Positions 1 through 7,653 of a DNA stretch of 64,000 nucleotides are shown piece by piece. The notes below the pieces were generated by a model that was given only the letters and a program-made list of their open reading frames with translations, had not been told where the DNA came from and made no database searches. The position numbers were made by a program, and so were the translations under genes. Each line of letters starts with the position of its first letter. Within the stretch, counting starts at the first letter, position 1. The stretch is from contig NZ_CAJPUX010000004.1 in NCBI RefSeq assembly GCF_905397285.1, positions 372,001-436,000 on the forward strand, in the 5' to 3' direction. This stretch comes from Cupriavidus plantarum. Lineage in GTDB: Bacteria > Pseudomonadota > Gammaproteobacteria > Burkholderiales > Burkholderiaceae.

Positions 1-1
1 G

Positions 2-412
2 GCCGTCAATTACTATCGCCTGCTGGATTTCGGCGACCGGCTCGACGGCTCGGCACGCACGAGGCTTGGCGCACTGGCCGGCCGCTTCTCCACGCGCATC
101 GGCGCCGCACTGCGCCATGCGACCACGTGCGTGATGGACGAGCCCAACCCGCACCGCGCGATCGTCATCGTCACGGACGGCGAGCCCTCCGATGTCGACG
201 TGTTCGATCGCCGCTACCTCGCGGAGGACGCGCGCGCCGCCGCGCAAGCCGCGCGCCGCGCCGGTGTGGCCGTTTGCGGCGTGACCATCGACGCGGGTGC
301 GGCGCCGTACATTCGCACCATCCTCGGGCATGGCAACTTCTGTATCGCCGATACGGCGCGGGCCTTGCCTGCGCAACTCTCGGCAATATATGCTCGTCTC
401 GTGTCCAACTAG
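2..412 (+). CDS. NorD-like VWA-domain protein, C-terminal fragment
   Basis: The gene is cut by the left edge; about 136 C-terminal residues are visible. They contain the second half of a von Willebrand factor A domain, including the MIDAS-type stretch TDGEPSDVD and the ending GVTID...LPAQLSAIYARL typical of NorD/CbbO proteins. These proteins work with a MoxR-type AAA+ ATPase (NorQ/CbbQ) to mature or activate a metalloenzyme such as nitric oxide reductase. The ATPase and the client enzyme would lie left of the window. The stop is 14 bases before amiC on the same strand, so the two may be cotranscribed. Family assignment is good; the client enzyme is unknown. Confidence 0.75.
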   Translation, partial: AVNYYRLLDFGDRLDGSARTRLGALAGRFSTRIGAALRHATTCVMDEPNPHRAIVIVTDGEPSDVDVFDRRYLAEDARAAAQAARRAGVAVCGVTIDAGAAPYIRTILGHGNFCIADTARALPAQLSAIYARLVSN

Positions 413-426
413 CGATACCGCGTAAC

Positions 427-1578
427 ATGGCCAACAAGGATCCCGTGCGCGTCGGCGTGCTGTTCTCCGAGACCGGCGCCACTTCGACGATCGGTCACTC
501 GCAGCTGCAGGGATCGCTGCTCGCGATCGAGGAGATCAACGCGGCGGGCGGCCTCGATGGCCGCGAGCTGGTGCCCGTGGTCTACGACGCGCAATCCACG
601 CCGGCCGTCTATGCGCGCCTGGCCGAACGCCTGATCGTGCAGGACCGTGTGAACACGATATTCGGCTGCTACATGTCGAGCAGCCGCAAGGCCGTGCTGC
701 CCGTGGTCGAGCGCTGGAACAAGCTGCTGTTCTACCCCACGCTGTACGAAGGCTTCGAGTTCTCGAACAACATCCTGTACACCGGTGCCGCGCCGAACCA
801 GAACAGCGTGCAGCTGGCCGAGTTCATGACGGCGAATTTCGGCGCACGCGTATATCTCGTGGGCTCGGACTACATCTATCCGTACGAGTCCAATCGCATC
901 ATGGGCGAGCTCGTGTTGCAACGCCAGGACAGCGAGAAGGTCGGGGAGCGCTATGTGCCTCTGGATGCGGGCGAACGGGACTTCGCGCCGATCGTCGCGG
1001 ATATCCGGGCGAAGCAGCCGGACTTCATTTTCTCCACCGTGGTGGGCAATTCGACCGCCGCGTTCTACCGCGCGTATGCGGAGGCGGGCCTCGATCCGCG
1101 AACGATGCCGATCGCAAGCCTTACCACCTCCGAGGCGGAGATCAGCCAGATGGGCGCCGACGTCGCCACGGGCCACGTGACCGCGGCCCCCTATTTCCAG
1201 TCGATCCAGCGCGAGGACAACGTCAAATGCCTTGAACGTCTGCGTCGCCGCTTTGGCGACTCGGTGCCTAACCTGTGCTGGGAAGCCGCCTACTTCCAGA
1301 TGCATGTCTACGCCAACGCGTTCCGCCAGTGCGGCGAGGACGAGATCCTGCGCATCATGCCCCATCTCCTCGGCAGCGAATTCGACGCCCCGCAGGGCCG
1401 CATCCGCATCGACCCCTCGAACCATCATACCTGCCTGTATCCTCGCATCGGCATCGCCAATTCGCGCGGCCAGTTCACCATCGTGCGGGAGGCCACGCGT
1501 CCGGTCCATCCCGATCCATACCTCGTCACGCATTCGCTCGGGGACTGGACCACGACGCTGACGACGCTGGAGCTCTGA
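427..1578 (+). CDS. amiC: AmiC-like amide-sensing periplasmic-binding-fold regulator
   Basis: This 383-residue protein matches AmiC of Pseudomonas aeruginosa (385 residues) in length and character. It has no signal peptide and the fold of a branched-chain amino-acid binding protein (opening VRVGVLFSETGATSTIGHSQ, then the YPTLYEGFE and GSDYIYPYESNR blocks). In Pseudomonas, AmiC binds short aliphatic amides in the cytoplasm and holds the antiterminator AmiR inactive until an inducing amide is bound. amiR follows one base after the stop, supporting the pair. An in-frame ORF extends upstream of this ATG, but it overlaps the NorD-like gene in another frame and shows no homology there. The ATG lacks a clear Shine-Dalgarno sequence, suggesting translational coupling. 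No amidase gene is visible in the window. Confidence 0.85.
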   Translation: MANKDPVRVGVLFSETGATSTIGHSQLQGSLLAIEEINAAGGLDGRELVPVVYDAQSTPAVYARLAERLIVQDRVNTIFGCYMSSSRKAVLPVVERWNKLLFYPTLYEGFEFSNNILYTGAAPNQNSVQLAEFMTANFGARVYLVGSDYIYPYESNRIMGELVLQRQDSEKVGERYVPLDAGERDFAPIVADIRAKQPDFIFSTVVGNSTAAFYRAYAEAGLDPRTMPIASLTTSEAEISQMGADVATGHVTAAPYFQSIQREDNVKCLERLRRRFGDSVPNLCWEAAYFQMHVYANAFRQCGEDEILRIMPHLLGSEFDAPQGRIRIDPSNHHTCLYPRIGIANSRGQFTIVREATRPVHPDPYLVTHSLGDWTTTLTTLEL

Positions 1579-1579
1579 C

Positions 1580-2209
1580 GTGGGCGCGGAAGGCCAGCGT
1601 CGCACCATTCGGGCGACGCCTCAGATCCTGAAAGACCTGCGCTCGCTGCGGGTGCTGGTCTTTCATCCCGACGACGCGGACGGCAAGCAGCTGACCGACC
1701 AGCTGCAGCGCATCGGCTGCCAGGTGCAGGCCTTTTGGCCGCCGCTGCCGACGCTGCCCGAGGGGATCGACGCGGTGTTCCTCGCCGTGCGTCCGGATTG
1801 CATCGAACTGGGCTTCGACTGGTTCAAGGCCGAGAATGCGCCCACGCTGATCGCGGTGGTGAATTACGAGAATCCGACGATCGTCGAGGCCGTATTGCAT
1901 ATCGGCGCACAGGCGGTACTCGGCTCGCCCGTGCGTTCGTTCGGTCTGCTGTCCTCGCTCGTGGTGGCGCGGCAGGTGCACGGGCAGGCCGGTGCTTCCT
2001 ACCGCAAGATCCGCAAGCTGGAGGCCAAGCTTGTCGGCGTGCGGCAGATCGAAGAGGCCAAGAACATCCTGATGCGCACGCGGCAGATCAGCGACGGCGC
2101 GGCCTATGACCTCATCCGCGATCAGGCCATGAGCAAGCGCGTCACCACAGAGGTCATCGCCGCCGCCATCATCAACGCCAACGAGATCCTGTCGATCGGC
2201 AAGACATGA
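1580..2209 (+). CDS. amiR: AmiR-like ANTAR-domain transcription antiterminator
   Basis: This 209-residue protein starts at GTG, one base after the amiC stop. It has a pseudo-receiver domain (about residues 20-140), a short coiled coil, and a C-terminal ANTAR RNA-binding domain (about 150-205; IEEAKNILMRTRQISDGAAY, then DLIRDQAMSKR). AmiR binds the leader RNA of the amidase operon and prevents premature termination; AmiC sequesters it in the absence of inducing amide. The P. aeruginosa protein is 196 residues, so this one is slightly longer at the N-terminus. Its target must lie outside this window or be an unidentified leader. The gene abuts the convergent TctA gene with no spacer. Confidence 0.85.
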   Translation: MGAEGQRRTIRATPQILKDLRSLRVLVFHPDDADGKQLTDQLQRIGCQVQAFWPPLPTLPEGIDAVFLAVRPDCIELGFDWFKAENAPTLIAVVNYENPTIVEAVLHIGAQAVLGSPVRSFGLLSSLVVARQVHGQAGASYRKIRKLEAKLVGVRQIEEAKNILMRTRQISDGAAYDLIRDQAMSKRVTTEVIAAAIINANEILSIGKT

Positions 2210-3598
2210 TCAGCCGGCCAGCTTGAGCAGCGCCGGCACGGTCAGTACCGCGGTGTAGTAACCCATGAACTGCACGCCGGTGTTGAAGCCGATCGTGCGT
2301 GACAGCAGGCCGCCCATCAGGCCCATGGTCAGGATGACGAGCAGGCCGCCGAGACCGCCCTCCCACACGCTGATGACGAGGATCAGGCCCACGAACGTGG
2401 CGATGATCGCCTCGTGCGAGATGCGGCGAGACACGAACAGCGCCGCGCGGCGGGCGTAGTTCATCGCGAACGGGTACGACACGAGCGCGGCGAGGGCTAC
2501 CGCGAGCAGGCCGTACCCGAGGAACTCCCAGTGATTGAGCAGGTTGTGCAGATTGTGCGTCTGCCCGCCCCCCGCATCGACCGTGAAGACCGGTGGCGCG
2601 TTGAACAGCGGCGCCGCGGGTCCTGCCGCCACGGGGCTCAGCGGCAACCCGAATGCGATTAGCGGAATCAGGGCCTCCGCGATATACGTGGCCTCCGTCA
2701 CGCCATTGCGCGCGGCCAGGACCGTGGTGAGGCGGTGGTAGGCGTGGCGCACGCGGGAGCCGACCACTTCGCCGAGCACCACGGTCATCGCCACGGGACT
2801 GAACACGAAGGTCGCGCTCGAAATCGCCGCGGTGGCGACAGTCCAGCGCGTTTGCTGGCGATCGAGCACGCGGAACGGGTTCGGAAAGTACCCCGCCCAC
2901 CCCTTGACGTCCGGCGCGATGGCGAACGTGCGCACCTTGTCGCGCCGCATGCGCTTGCGATCGGTCGGCGAGATCACCGAGTACAGGTCCGCGATCAACG
3001 GACCGATCGCGATGCCGAGGAAATAGCTGATGCTGAGCTTGACGCCGTACTTCGCCGTGACCGTCTGCAACGCGACGACGACGAAGACGAACGGCACGAG
3101 CGTCGCTACCGAGGCCCAACGGCCGGTGGAACTGTACGCGATGATCACGGCGGCGACCACGAAGATCCACGGCGCTGCCTTGGTAATCGTGCTACCGAAC
3201 GGCGCGAGCAGCACCGCGAACAGCACCGCCAGCGGCACGGCGACGAACGCGGCAATGATCGCGCCCGATATCATCTTGCGCAGCGCGATGTGCGGCACGC
3301 CGAGATTGCGCAGGTGATTGGCATCCTGCAACAGCGGTGTCGCCAGCGTGTCACCGGGAATGCCGAGCAGCGCGGTGGGGATCGCGTGTGTCATGTGCTT
3401 GGCCACGGCGCCCGCAAGGAAGAACGTGAACACGCCTTCGGGCGGCACGCCCAGCAGGACGACCAGCAGCGTCAGCGGGGCGAGCGTGGTCGTTTCGTCG
3501 GTGCCCGAGACCAGGCCGATCGCCGCGAAGACCACCGCGCCGACGAGGCCCATGCCGGCGGCCACGAGGATATGGGACAGCAGTGCGGATTCCATCAT
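2210..3598 (-). CDS. TctA-family (tripartite tricarboxylate type) permease, divergent
   Basis: This 462-residue polytopic membrane protein starts at the first of two tandem ATG codons, preceded by GGGAGA. It has about 10-12 hydrophobic segments and a TctA-like pattern (GTDETTTLAPLTLLVVLLG near the N-terminus, AIPTALLGIPGDTLATPLL further on). It lacks the classic GVLPGLG motif of ordinary TctA proteins, so it is a divergent branch. TctA is the large permease subunit that works with a small membrane subunit (TctB) and a periplasmic binding protein (TctC) to import carboxylates by secondary transport. The gene just upstream encodes a small membrane protein that may stand in for TctB; no TctC gene is adjacent. 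HMG-CoA reductase upstream suggests mevalonate or a related hydroxy acid as substrate, which is inference. Confidence 0.75.
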   Translation of the reverse strand: MMESALLSHILVAAGMGLVGAVVFAAIGLVSGTDETTTLAPLTLLVVLLGVPPEGVFTFFLAGAVAKHMTHAIPTALLGIPGDTLATPLLQDANHLRNLGVPHIALRKMISGAIIAAFVAVPLAVLFAVLLAPFGSTITKAAPWIFVVAAVIIAYSSTGRWASVATLVPFVFVVVALQTVTAKYGVKLSISYFLGIAIGPLIADLYSVISPTDRKRMRRDKVRTFAIAPDVKGWAGYFPNPFRVLDRQQTRWTVATAAISSATFVFSPVAMTVVLGEVVGSRVRHAYHRLTTVLAARNGVTEATYIAEALIPLIAFGLPLSPVAAGPAAPLFNAPPVFTVDAGGGQTHNLHNLLNHWEFLGYGLLAVALAALVSYPFAMNYARRAALFVSRRISHEAIIATFVGLILVISVWEGGLGGLLVILTMGLMGGLLSRTIGFNTGVQFMGYYTAVLTVPALLKLAG

Positions 3599-3614
3599 CG
3601 TTCGTCTCCCGTCC

Positions 3615-4157
3615 TTACGATGACGCCGACATGGGCGACACCGCGGTCCGCGCGTTGCCGGCCGCGCTGGCCCCCGTGGCCTCGGCGTCTTCGGCGTCCC
3701 AGCTTTGGGCACGCGCTTGTGCGACGCGCACCGTTGCCGCTCGCTCCCGCGCGGCGAACAGCTCGAGCAGTTGCAAGGCCTCGAGCTCACGCACGGCGGC
3801 TTGCGGCAGATCGGCGATCGATCCAAGACCGCCATTCTCCGCGGCCAGCTTGTCGAGCACCTCTTCCCGCCACGCGGGATCCGCCGCGGCGTCTTCCGTG
3901 ACCTCGCGCTTGGGCGCAAACAGCATCGCGCACAGTACGCCCGACAGCAGGCAGCCGCCGAGCCCCGCGAGCATCGCGTAGGCACGCGCAAGCTCCGGTG
4001 TGGCGACGACGGCCGTGAGCACGCGGCTCGCGGCAAAGTAGGCGGCGATGCTGACACTGGCCCCGATCGCGATGGCCCAGGCGAGATGCCGCGTGTCCGC
4101 GGTATCTCCCCAGACCTCGACCAGGCGCCAGGCCGGTGAGGCGGCTTGAGGTTTCAT
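3615..4157 (-). CDS. Small membrane protein paired with the TctA-like permease
   Basis: This 180-residue protein starts at ATG with a GGAGAC ribosome-binding site. It has two hydrophobic segments (about residues 20-42 and 50-75; AWAIAIGASVSIAAYFAAS and YAMLAGLGGCLLSGVLCAML) and a charged, acidic cytoplasmic-type C-terminal half rich in Glu and Ala. It lies 16 bases upstream of the permease and is surely cotranscribed with it. The position fits an accessory transporter subunit analogous to TctB, but it has only two clear membrane spans and I do not recognise a named family. Confidence 0.6.
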   Translation of the reverse strand: MKPQAASPAWRLVEVWGDTADTRHLAWAIAIGASVSIAAYFAASRVLTAVVATPELARAYAMLAGLGGCLLSGVLCAMLFAPKREVTEDAAADPAWREEVLDKLAAENGGLGSIADLPQAAVRELEALQLLELFAARERAATVRVAQARAQSWDAEDAEATGASAAGNARTAVSPMSASS

Positions 4158-4275
4158 CGACTTGTCTCCGTAGTGGCCCGTCTTGCCGCGCCGATGTCCC
4201 GGCGCGCGGCAGACGGTGCTCTGGTTCTCATGCTGTGCCATATGGGCGTGGCGCGCCTGGCGTCAAGCCAAAACG

Positions 4276-5559
4276 TTATGCCCGCAGCTCCGCGAGCAAC
4301 GCCACCGCCCGATCGGTCCGCACGTCCTTCTCTTCGGCCATCCGCTTCGCGACACGATCGACTTCCTCGCCGACCGCCCCGGCCACCAGCGCGATATTGC
4401 GCGCGTGCAGCGCCATATGGCCGCGCTGGATGCCTTCCGTGGCCAGGGCGCGCAGCGCCCCGAGATTCTGGGCGAGTCCGACGGCCGCCGCAATCTCGCC
4501 GAGCTCCTGCGCGGACTTCACGTCGAGGATCTTCAGCGCGAGCCGCGCGAGCGGATGCGTCTTCGTCGCGCCGCCGACGAGCCCCACGGGCATCGGCAGT
4601 TCGATGGTGCCCACGAGCGCGCCGCCGGCGTCTTTCTCCCAGTGCGTGAGCGACGTGTACTGGCCATTGCGGCAGGCGTAGGCATGGGCGCCGGCTTCCA
4701 CCGCGCGCCAGTCGTTGCCCGTGGCGACAATCACGGGGTCGATCCCGTTCATGATGCCCTTGTTGTGCGTGGCCGCGCGGTATGGGTCGATCGCCGCGAA
4801 CACATAGGCGTCGATCACGCCTTCGACGATCTCCTCGCCGCTGCGCTCCTTCGTTGCCAGCGCCGACGCGGGCAGACGGACGCGGGCCCGGGCGAGGCGC
4901 AGGTCCGCGAGGTTCGACAGGATGCGCAGGCGTACCGAGCCGCCGGTGATCTTCTCCACGAGCGGCGACACGGCCTCGGCCATCGTATTGACCGTATTGG
5001 CGCCCATGGCGTCGCGCACATCGACAATCAGGTGCATGACGACCATCGGCCCGCGCGGCGTGTCCTCGAACACGTGCACGGCGATGTCCTTGCAGCCGCC
5101 GCCCAGGCCGATCAGCACCTTGTCGCGGCTGTTGGCCAGCGCGAGAATCTCTTCGCGCTGTCGCAGCAGGGCATGACGGGCGCCATGCGGATCGGCCACG
5201 CCGAGCACCTGCACCTGCGCACGCATCAGCGGCTGCGTGCTCGATGTCTCGAAGCCGCCGCAGTCGCGGGCGAGCTTGGCCATGAACGAGGCCGCAGCCA
5301 CCACGGACGGCTCTTCCACGACCATCGGGACAAGGACGTCACGGCCGTTCACGCGGAAATTGCCGGCCACGCCGAACGGCAGCTCGAACGTGCCGACGAC
5401 GTTTTCGATCATGCCGTCCGCCAGCGCGGTGCCGAGCGCGCCGGGTTCGGCGAGCAGCTGAAGATCTTCGGGCGAGAGCGAGGCAGCGCCGGCCAGGTGC
5501 TGTAGGCGTTGCTCGGGCGTGAGGGCGCGGAAATTCGGAAGCCGGGAGTCGAGGCTCAC
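4276..5559 (-). CDS. mvaA: Class II (degradative-type) HMG-CoA reductase
   Basis: This 427-residue protein matches Pseudomonas mevalonii HMG-CoA reductase (428 residues) in length and residue numbering. Visible landmarks are the ENVVGTF substrate block, catalytic Glu83 in [16 protein letters not shown] (183-192), Lys267 in HNKGIMNG, Asp283 in GNDW and His381 in [10 protein letters not shown]. In P. mevalonii it oxidises mevalonate with CoA and NAD to HMG-CoA, which HMG-CoA lyase then splits to acetoacetate and acetyl-CoA. The start is GTG with GGAGACACC upstream. A TctA-like permease pair follows on the same strand, and a MocR-type regulator is divergent. No HMG-CoA lyase or mevalonate kinase gene is in the window, so a catabolic role is inferred. 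Confidence 0.93.
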   Translation of the reverse strand: MSLDSRLPNFRALTPEQRLQHLAGAASLSPEDLQLLAEPGALGTALADGMIENVVGTFELPFGVAGNFRVNGRDVLVPMVVEEPSVVAAASFMAKLARDCGGFETSSTQPLMRAQVQVLGVADPHGARHALLRQREEILALANSRDKVLIGLGGGCKDIAVHVFEDTPRGPMVVMHLIVDVRDAMGANTVNTMAEAVSPLVEKITGGSVRLRILSNLADLRLARARVRLPASALATKERSGEEIVEGVIDAYVFAAIDPYRAATHNKGIMNGIDPVIVATGNDWRAVEAGAHAYACRNGQYTSLTHWEKDAGGALVGTIELPMPVGLVGGATKTHPLARLALKILDVKSAQELGEIAAAVGLAQNLGALRALATEGIQRGHMALHARNIALVAGAVGEEVDRVAKRMAEEKDVRTDRAVALLAELRA

Positions 5560-5600
5560 GGTGTCTCCTTGTTGGTATGGAATGGTGACACTTTAGGTCC

Positions 5601-5626
5601 ACTGTACCCATGAAAAAAGGTACAGT
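5601..5626. promoter_or_regulatory. Inverted repeat, candidate MocR-regulator operator
   Basis: Perfect 8-base arms ACTGTACC (5601-5608) and GGTACAGT (5619-5626) are separated by 10 bases. The repeat lies between divergent mvaA and the MocR-type gene. It covers the upstream ATG at 5610, which argues that translation of the regulator begins at the next ATG (5658). Looser GGTnnCA-type half-sites at 5584 and 5596 may extend it. Confidence 0.55.
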
Positions 5627-5657
5627 TCGGCAGGACACTGCTTCCCTCCCTGCCCCA

Positions 5658-7052
5658 ATGACCCGTTCGACGACCCTCTCCGCCACGCTGGCCAACTCGC
5701 TGGAGCGCCAGATCGTCGAAGGTGCCTACCGTGCCGGCGACAAGCTGCCCTCGCTGCGCGAGCTGGCTTCCCTGCACGGCTACAGCAAGAACACGATCGT
5801 CGCGGCGTTCGAGCTGCTCGTCAGCCGCGGGCTCGTCGAACCGCGTCGCGGAGCCGGCTACTTCGTGCTGGACCAGCAGGCCAAGGCCCGGCCCGACGAG
5901 GAGACGGGTTCGTTACGGCGGGCGATGGATATCGTCTGGCTCATGCGCGAGCAGCTCAAGAGCCGGCCCGATGTGCTCGCGGTGGGCGATGGATTTCCCC
6001 CGGTCGAATGGCTCGCCGAGGCGCGGCTCGACAAGTATCACCACAAGGTCGCGCGCACCGGGCTTGGCGCCTTGTTCCGCTATGGCAATCGCTTTGGCTA
6101 CAGCCCGCTGCGCGACCATCTCGTGCGGAAGCTCGGCGATGTCGGGGTGGGCGCCGATGCGCGACAGATCGTGCTGACGCATGGCGCCAACGATGCGCTG
6201 GATCTCGTCATCCGCTACTTCGTCCCGCCGGGGGCCACGGTCTTCGTCGATGACCCGGGGTATTACCCCCTGTTCGGCAAGCTCAAGCTGGCGGGCGCCC
6301 AAATCGTCGGCGTGCCGCGGCTTTCCGACGGGCCCGATCTCGATGCGCTGGAACAACTGCTGATGCAGCGGCGACCCCGCCTGTTCTTCACGCAATCGGT
6401 CGGGCACAACCCCACGGGCTCGGACCTGTCCGCCGCCAAGGCGTATCGCGTGCTACAGCTCGCCCAGAAGTACGACGTGATGCTGATCGAGGACGACGCG
6501 CTGGCGGACTTCAAACCCACCACGCTGCCTCGGCTGTCGGCGCTTGACCAGCTCACGCGCACGATCTACGTCGGCAGCTTTTCCAAGTCGTTCTCGGCGG
6601 CGCTACGGGTGGGGTTCATCGCGTGCAGCGCGGACCTGGCGAGCGATCTCGCCGACCTCAAGGCCCTGATCCACGTGAGCAGCTCGGAGTACTGCGAGCG
6701 GACGATCGACGTGATCCTGAGCGAGGGGCACTACCAACGCTACATCGCGCGGCTGCGCGCCCGGATGACCGCCGCCACGGCGAAAGCCCATGCGCTATTC
6801 GACCGCCTCGGCATCGACATCTTCGCGCGCACGGAGCAGAGCCTCTACCTGTGGGGCACGATGCCGGGCGTCGCCGACTCGCTGGTCGTCGCCGAACGCA
6901 TGCTGGCCCAGAACGTCATGATCGCTCCCGGCCGCGTCTTCCGCGTGAACGCGGAGGCTACGTCGCCGTGGTCCCGCTTCAACATCGGCGCGGTCCTGGA
7001 CCCGCGCTTCGAACGCGCGCTCGGGGCCGTGCTGGCGCACGTAGGAGATTGA
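5658..7052 (+). CDS. MocR/PdxR-type GntR-aminotransferase fusion regulator
   Basis: The protein is 464 residues from this ATG. An alternative ATG at 5610 would give 480 but lies inside a perfect inverted repeat that looks like an operator. The N-terminus is a GntR winged helix (LANSLERQIVEGAYRAGDKL, then PSLRELASLHGYSKNT). The rest is a class I aminotransferase-like domain with the PLP-lysine block YVGSFSKSFSAALRVGF. MocR regulators use PLP or an aminated effector to control an adjacent, usually divergent gene. Here the divergent gene is mvaA, so control of the HMG-CoA reductase/permease unit is the simplest reading. This is odd for a mevalonate locus, because MocR targets usually involve amino compounds or vitamin B6. 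Confidence 0.85.
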   Translation: MTRSTTLSATLANSLERQIVEGAYRAGDKLPSLRELASLHGYSKNTIVAAFELLVSRGLVEPRRGAGYFVLDQQAKARPDEETGSLRRAMDIVWLMREQLKSRPDVLAVGDGFPPVEWLAEARLDKYHHKVARTGLGALFRYGNRFGYSPLRDHLVRKLGDVGVGADARQIVLTHGANDALDLVIRYFVPPGATVFVDDPGYYPLFGKLKLAGAQIVGVPRLSDGPDLDALEQLLMQRRPRLFFTQSVGHNPTGSDLSAAKAYRVLQLAQKYDVMLIEDDALADFKPTTLPRLSALDQLTRTIYVGSFSKSFSAALRVGFIACSADLASDLADLKALIHVSSSEYCERTIDVILSEGHYQRYIARLRARMTAATAKAHALFDRLGIDIFARTEQSLYLWGTMPGVADSLVVAERMLAQNVMIAPGRVFRVNAEATSPWSRFNIGAVLDPRFERALGAVLAHVGD

Positions 7053-7616
7053 TTACAGCGGCGCCGGCACCCTGGCCGCCGGCGCGGCCGGAGCCGGTGC
7101 CGGTCCCGTGGGCTGCGCGCCGCCATAGGCGAAGTACTTCGCCTTCGCGCCCTTCGCCCAGTAAGCCGTCGTGAACTGCTTGCTGTCGCGGCCATAGAGC
7201 AGCTCGATGCTGCCATTGGCCGCGGCCCATTCCGCATACCCATTCTCGGCACCCGGATCGGTCTTCCGCTTCGACTCGTAGCGCGCATCGAGTTTCTTCG
7301 TCACCTCGCCGAGCGCCGTGCGGTCGAACGTCAGCGTGACCAGAGCCACCGCATCCGACCCATCGCAATTGACGATCACGCGCGTCAGCCCCGGCAGATT
7401 GAACCGCTCGAGATGCTTGATCTCGATGGCATCCCCACCTGCCCACGCGGCCTTGCCCGCGTTCACATGGTTCTGCGCATGCGTGAGCTTCGCGCATTTG
7501 CTGACACCAAGTTCGAGTCCCAGCGGTGCCGCGGCGGGCGGCGCGGGCTGCGCGAGGGCGCCAGTGGAAACGGCGGCGAAGATGAACACACCAGCAAAAC
7601 GAAAAGCCTTGAGCAT
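7053..7616 (-). CDS. Secreted hypothetical protein
   Basis: This 187-residue protein begins with a signal peptide (MLKAFRFAGVFIFAAVSTGALAQ). The mature part has two cysteines about 50 residues apart (SKCAKL and VNCDGS) that could form a disulfide, and it ends in a Pro/Ala-rich tail (GPAPAPAAPAARVPAPL). I recognise no named family or enzymatic motif. The upstream in-frame extension to 7775 is rejected because it lacks a signal peptide and runs through the end of the neighbouring GGDEF-EAL gene in another frame. Its stop abuts the convergent MocR-type gene. Probably periplasmic; function unknown. Confidence 0.65.
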   Translation of the reverse strand: MLKAFRFAGVFIFAAVSTGALAQPAPPAAAPLGLELGVSKCAKLTHAQNHVNAGKAAWAGGDAIEIKHLERFNLPGLTRVIVNCDGSDAVALVTLTFDRTALGEVTKKLDARYESKRKTDPGAENGYAEWAAANGSIELLYGRDSKQFTTAYWAKGAKAKYFAYGGAQPTGPAPAPAAPAARVPAPL

Positions 7617-7653
7617 CGTGAGACAGAGTTCCGGAATAAGCGTCTGCGCAATA

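Noticed and set aside
409-1608. 399-residue minus-strand ORF covering amiC
   Set aside because: Shadow of amiC; no conserved motif.
2735-3901. 388-residue plus-strand ORF opposite the TctA-like gene
   Set aside because: Highly charged low-complexity translation with no domain; it is antisense to an evident membrane protein.
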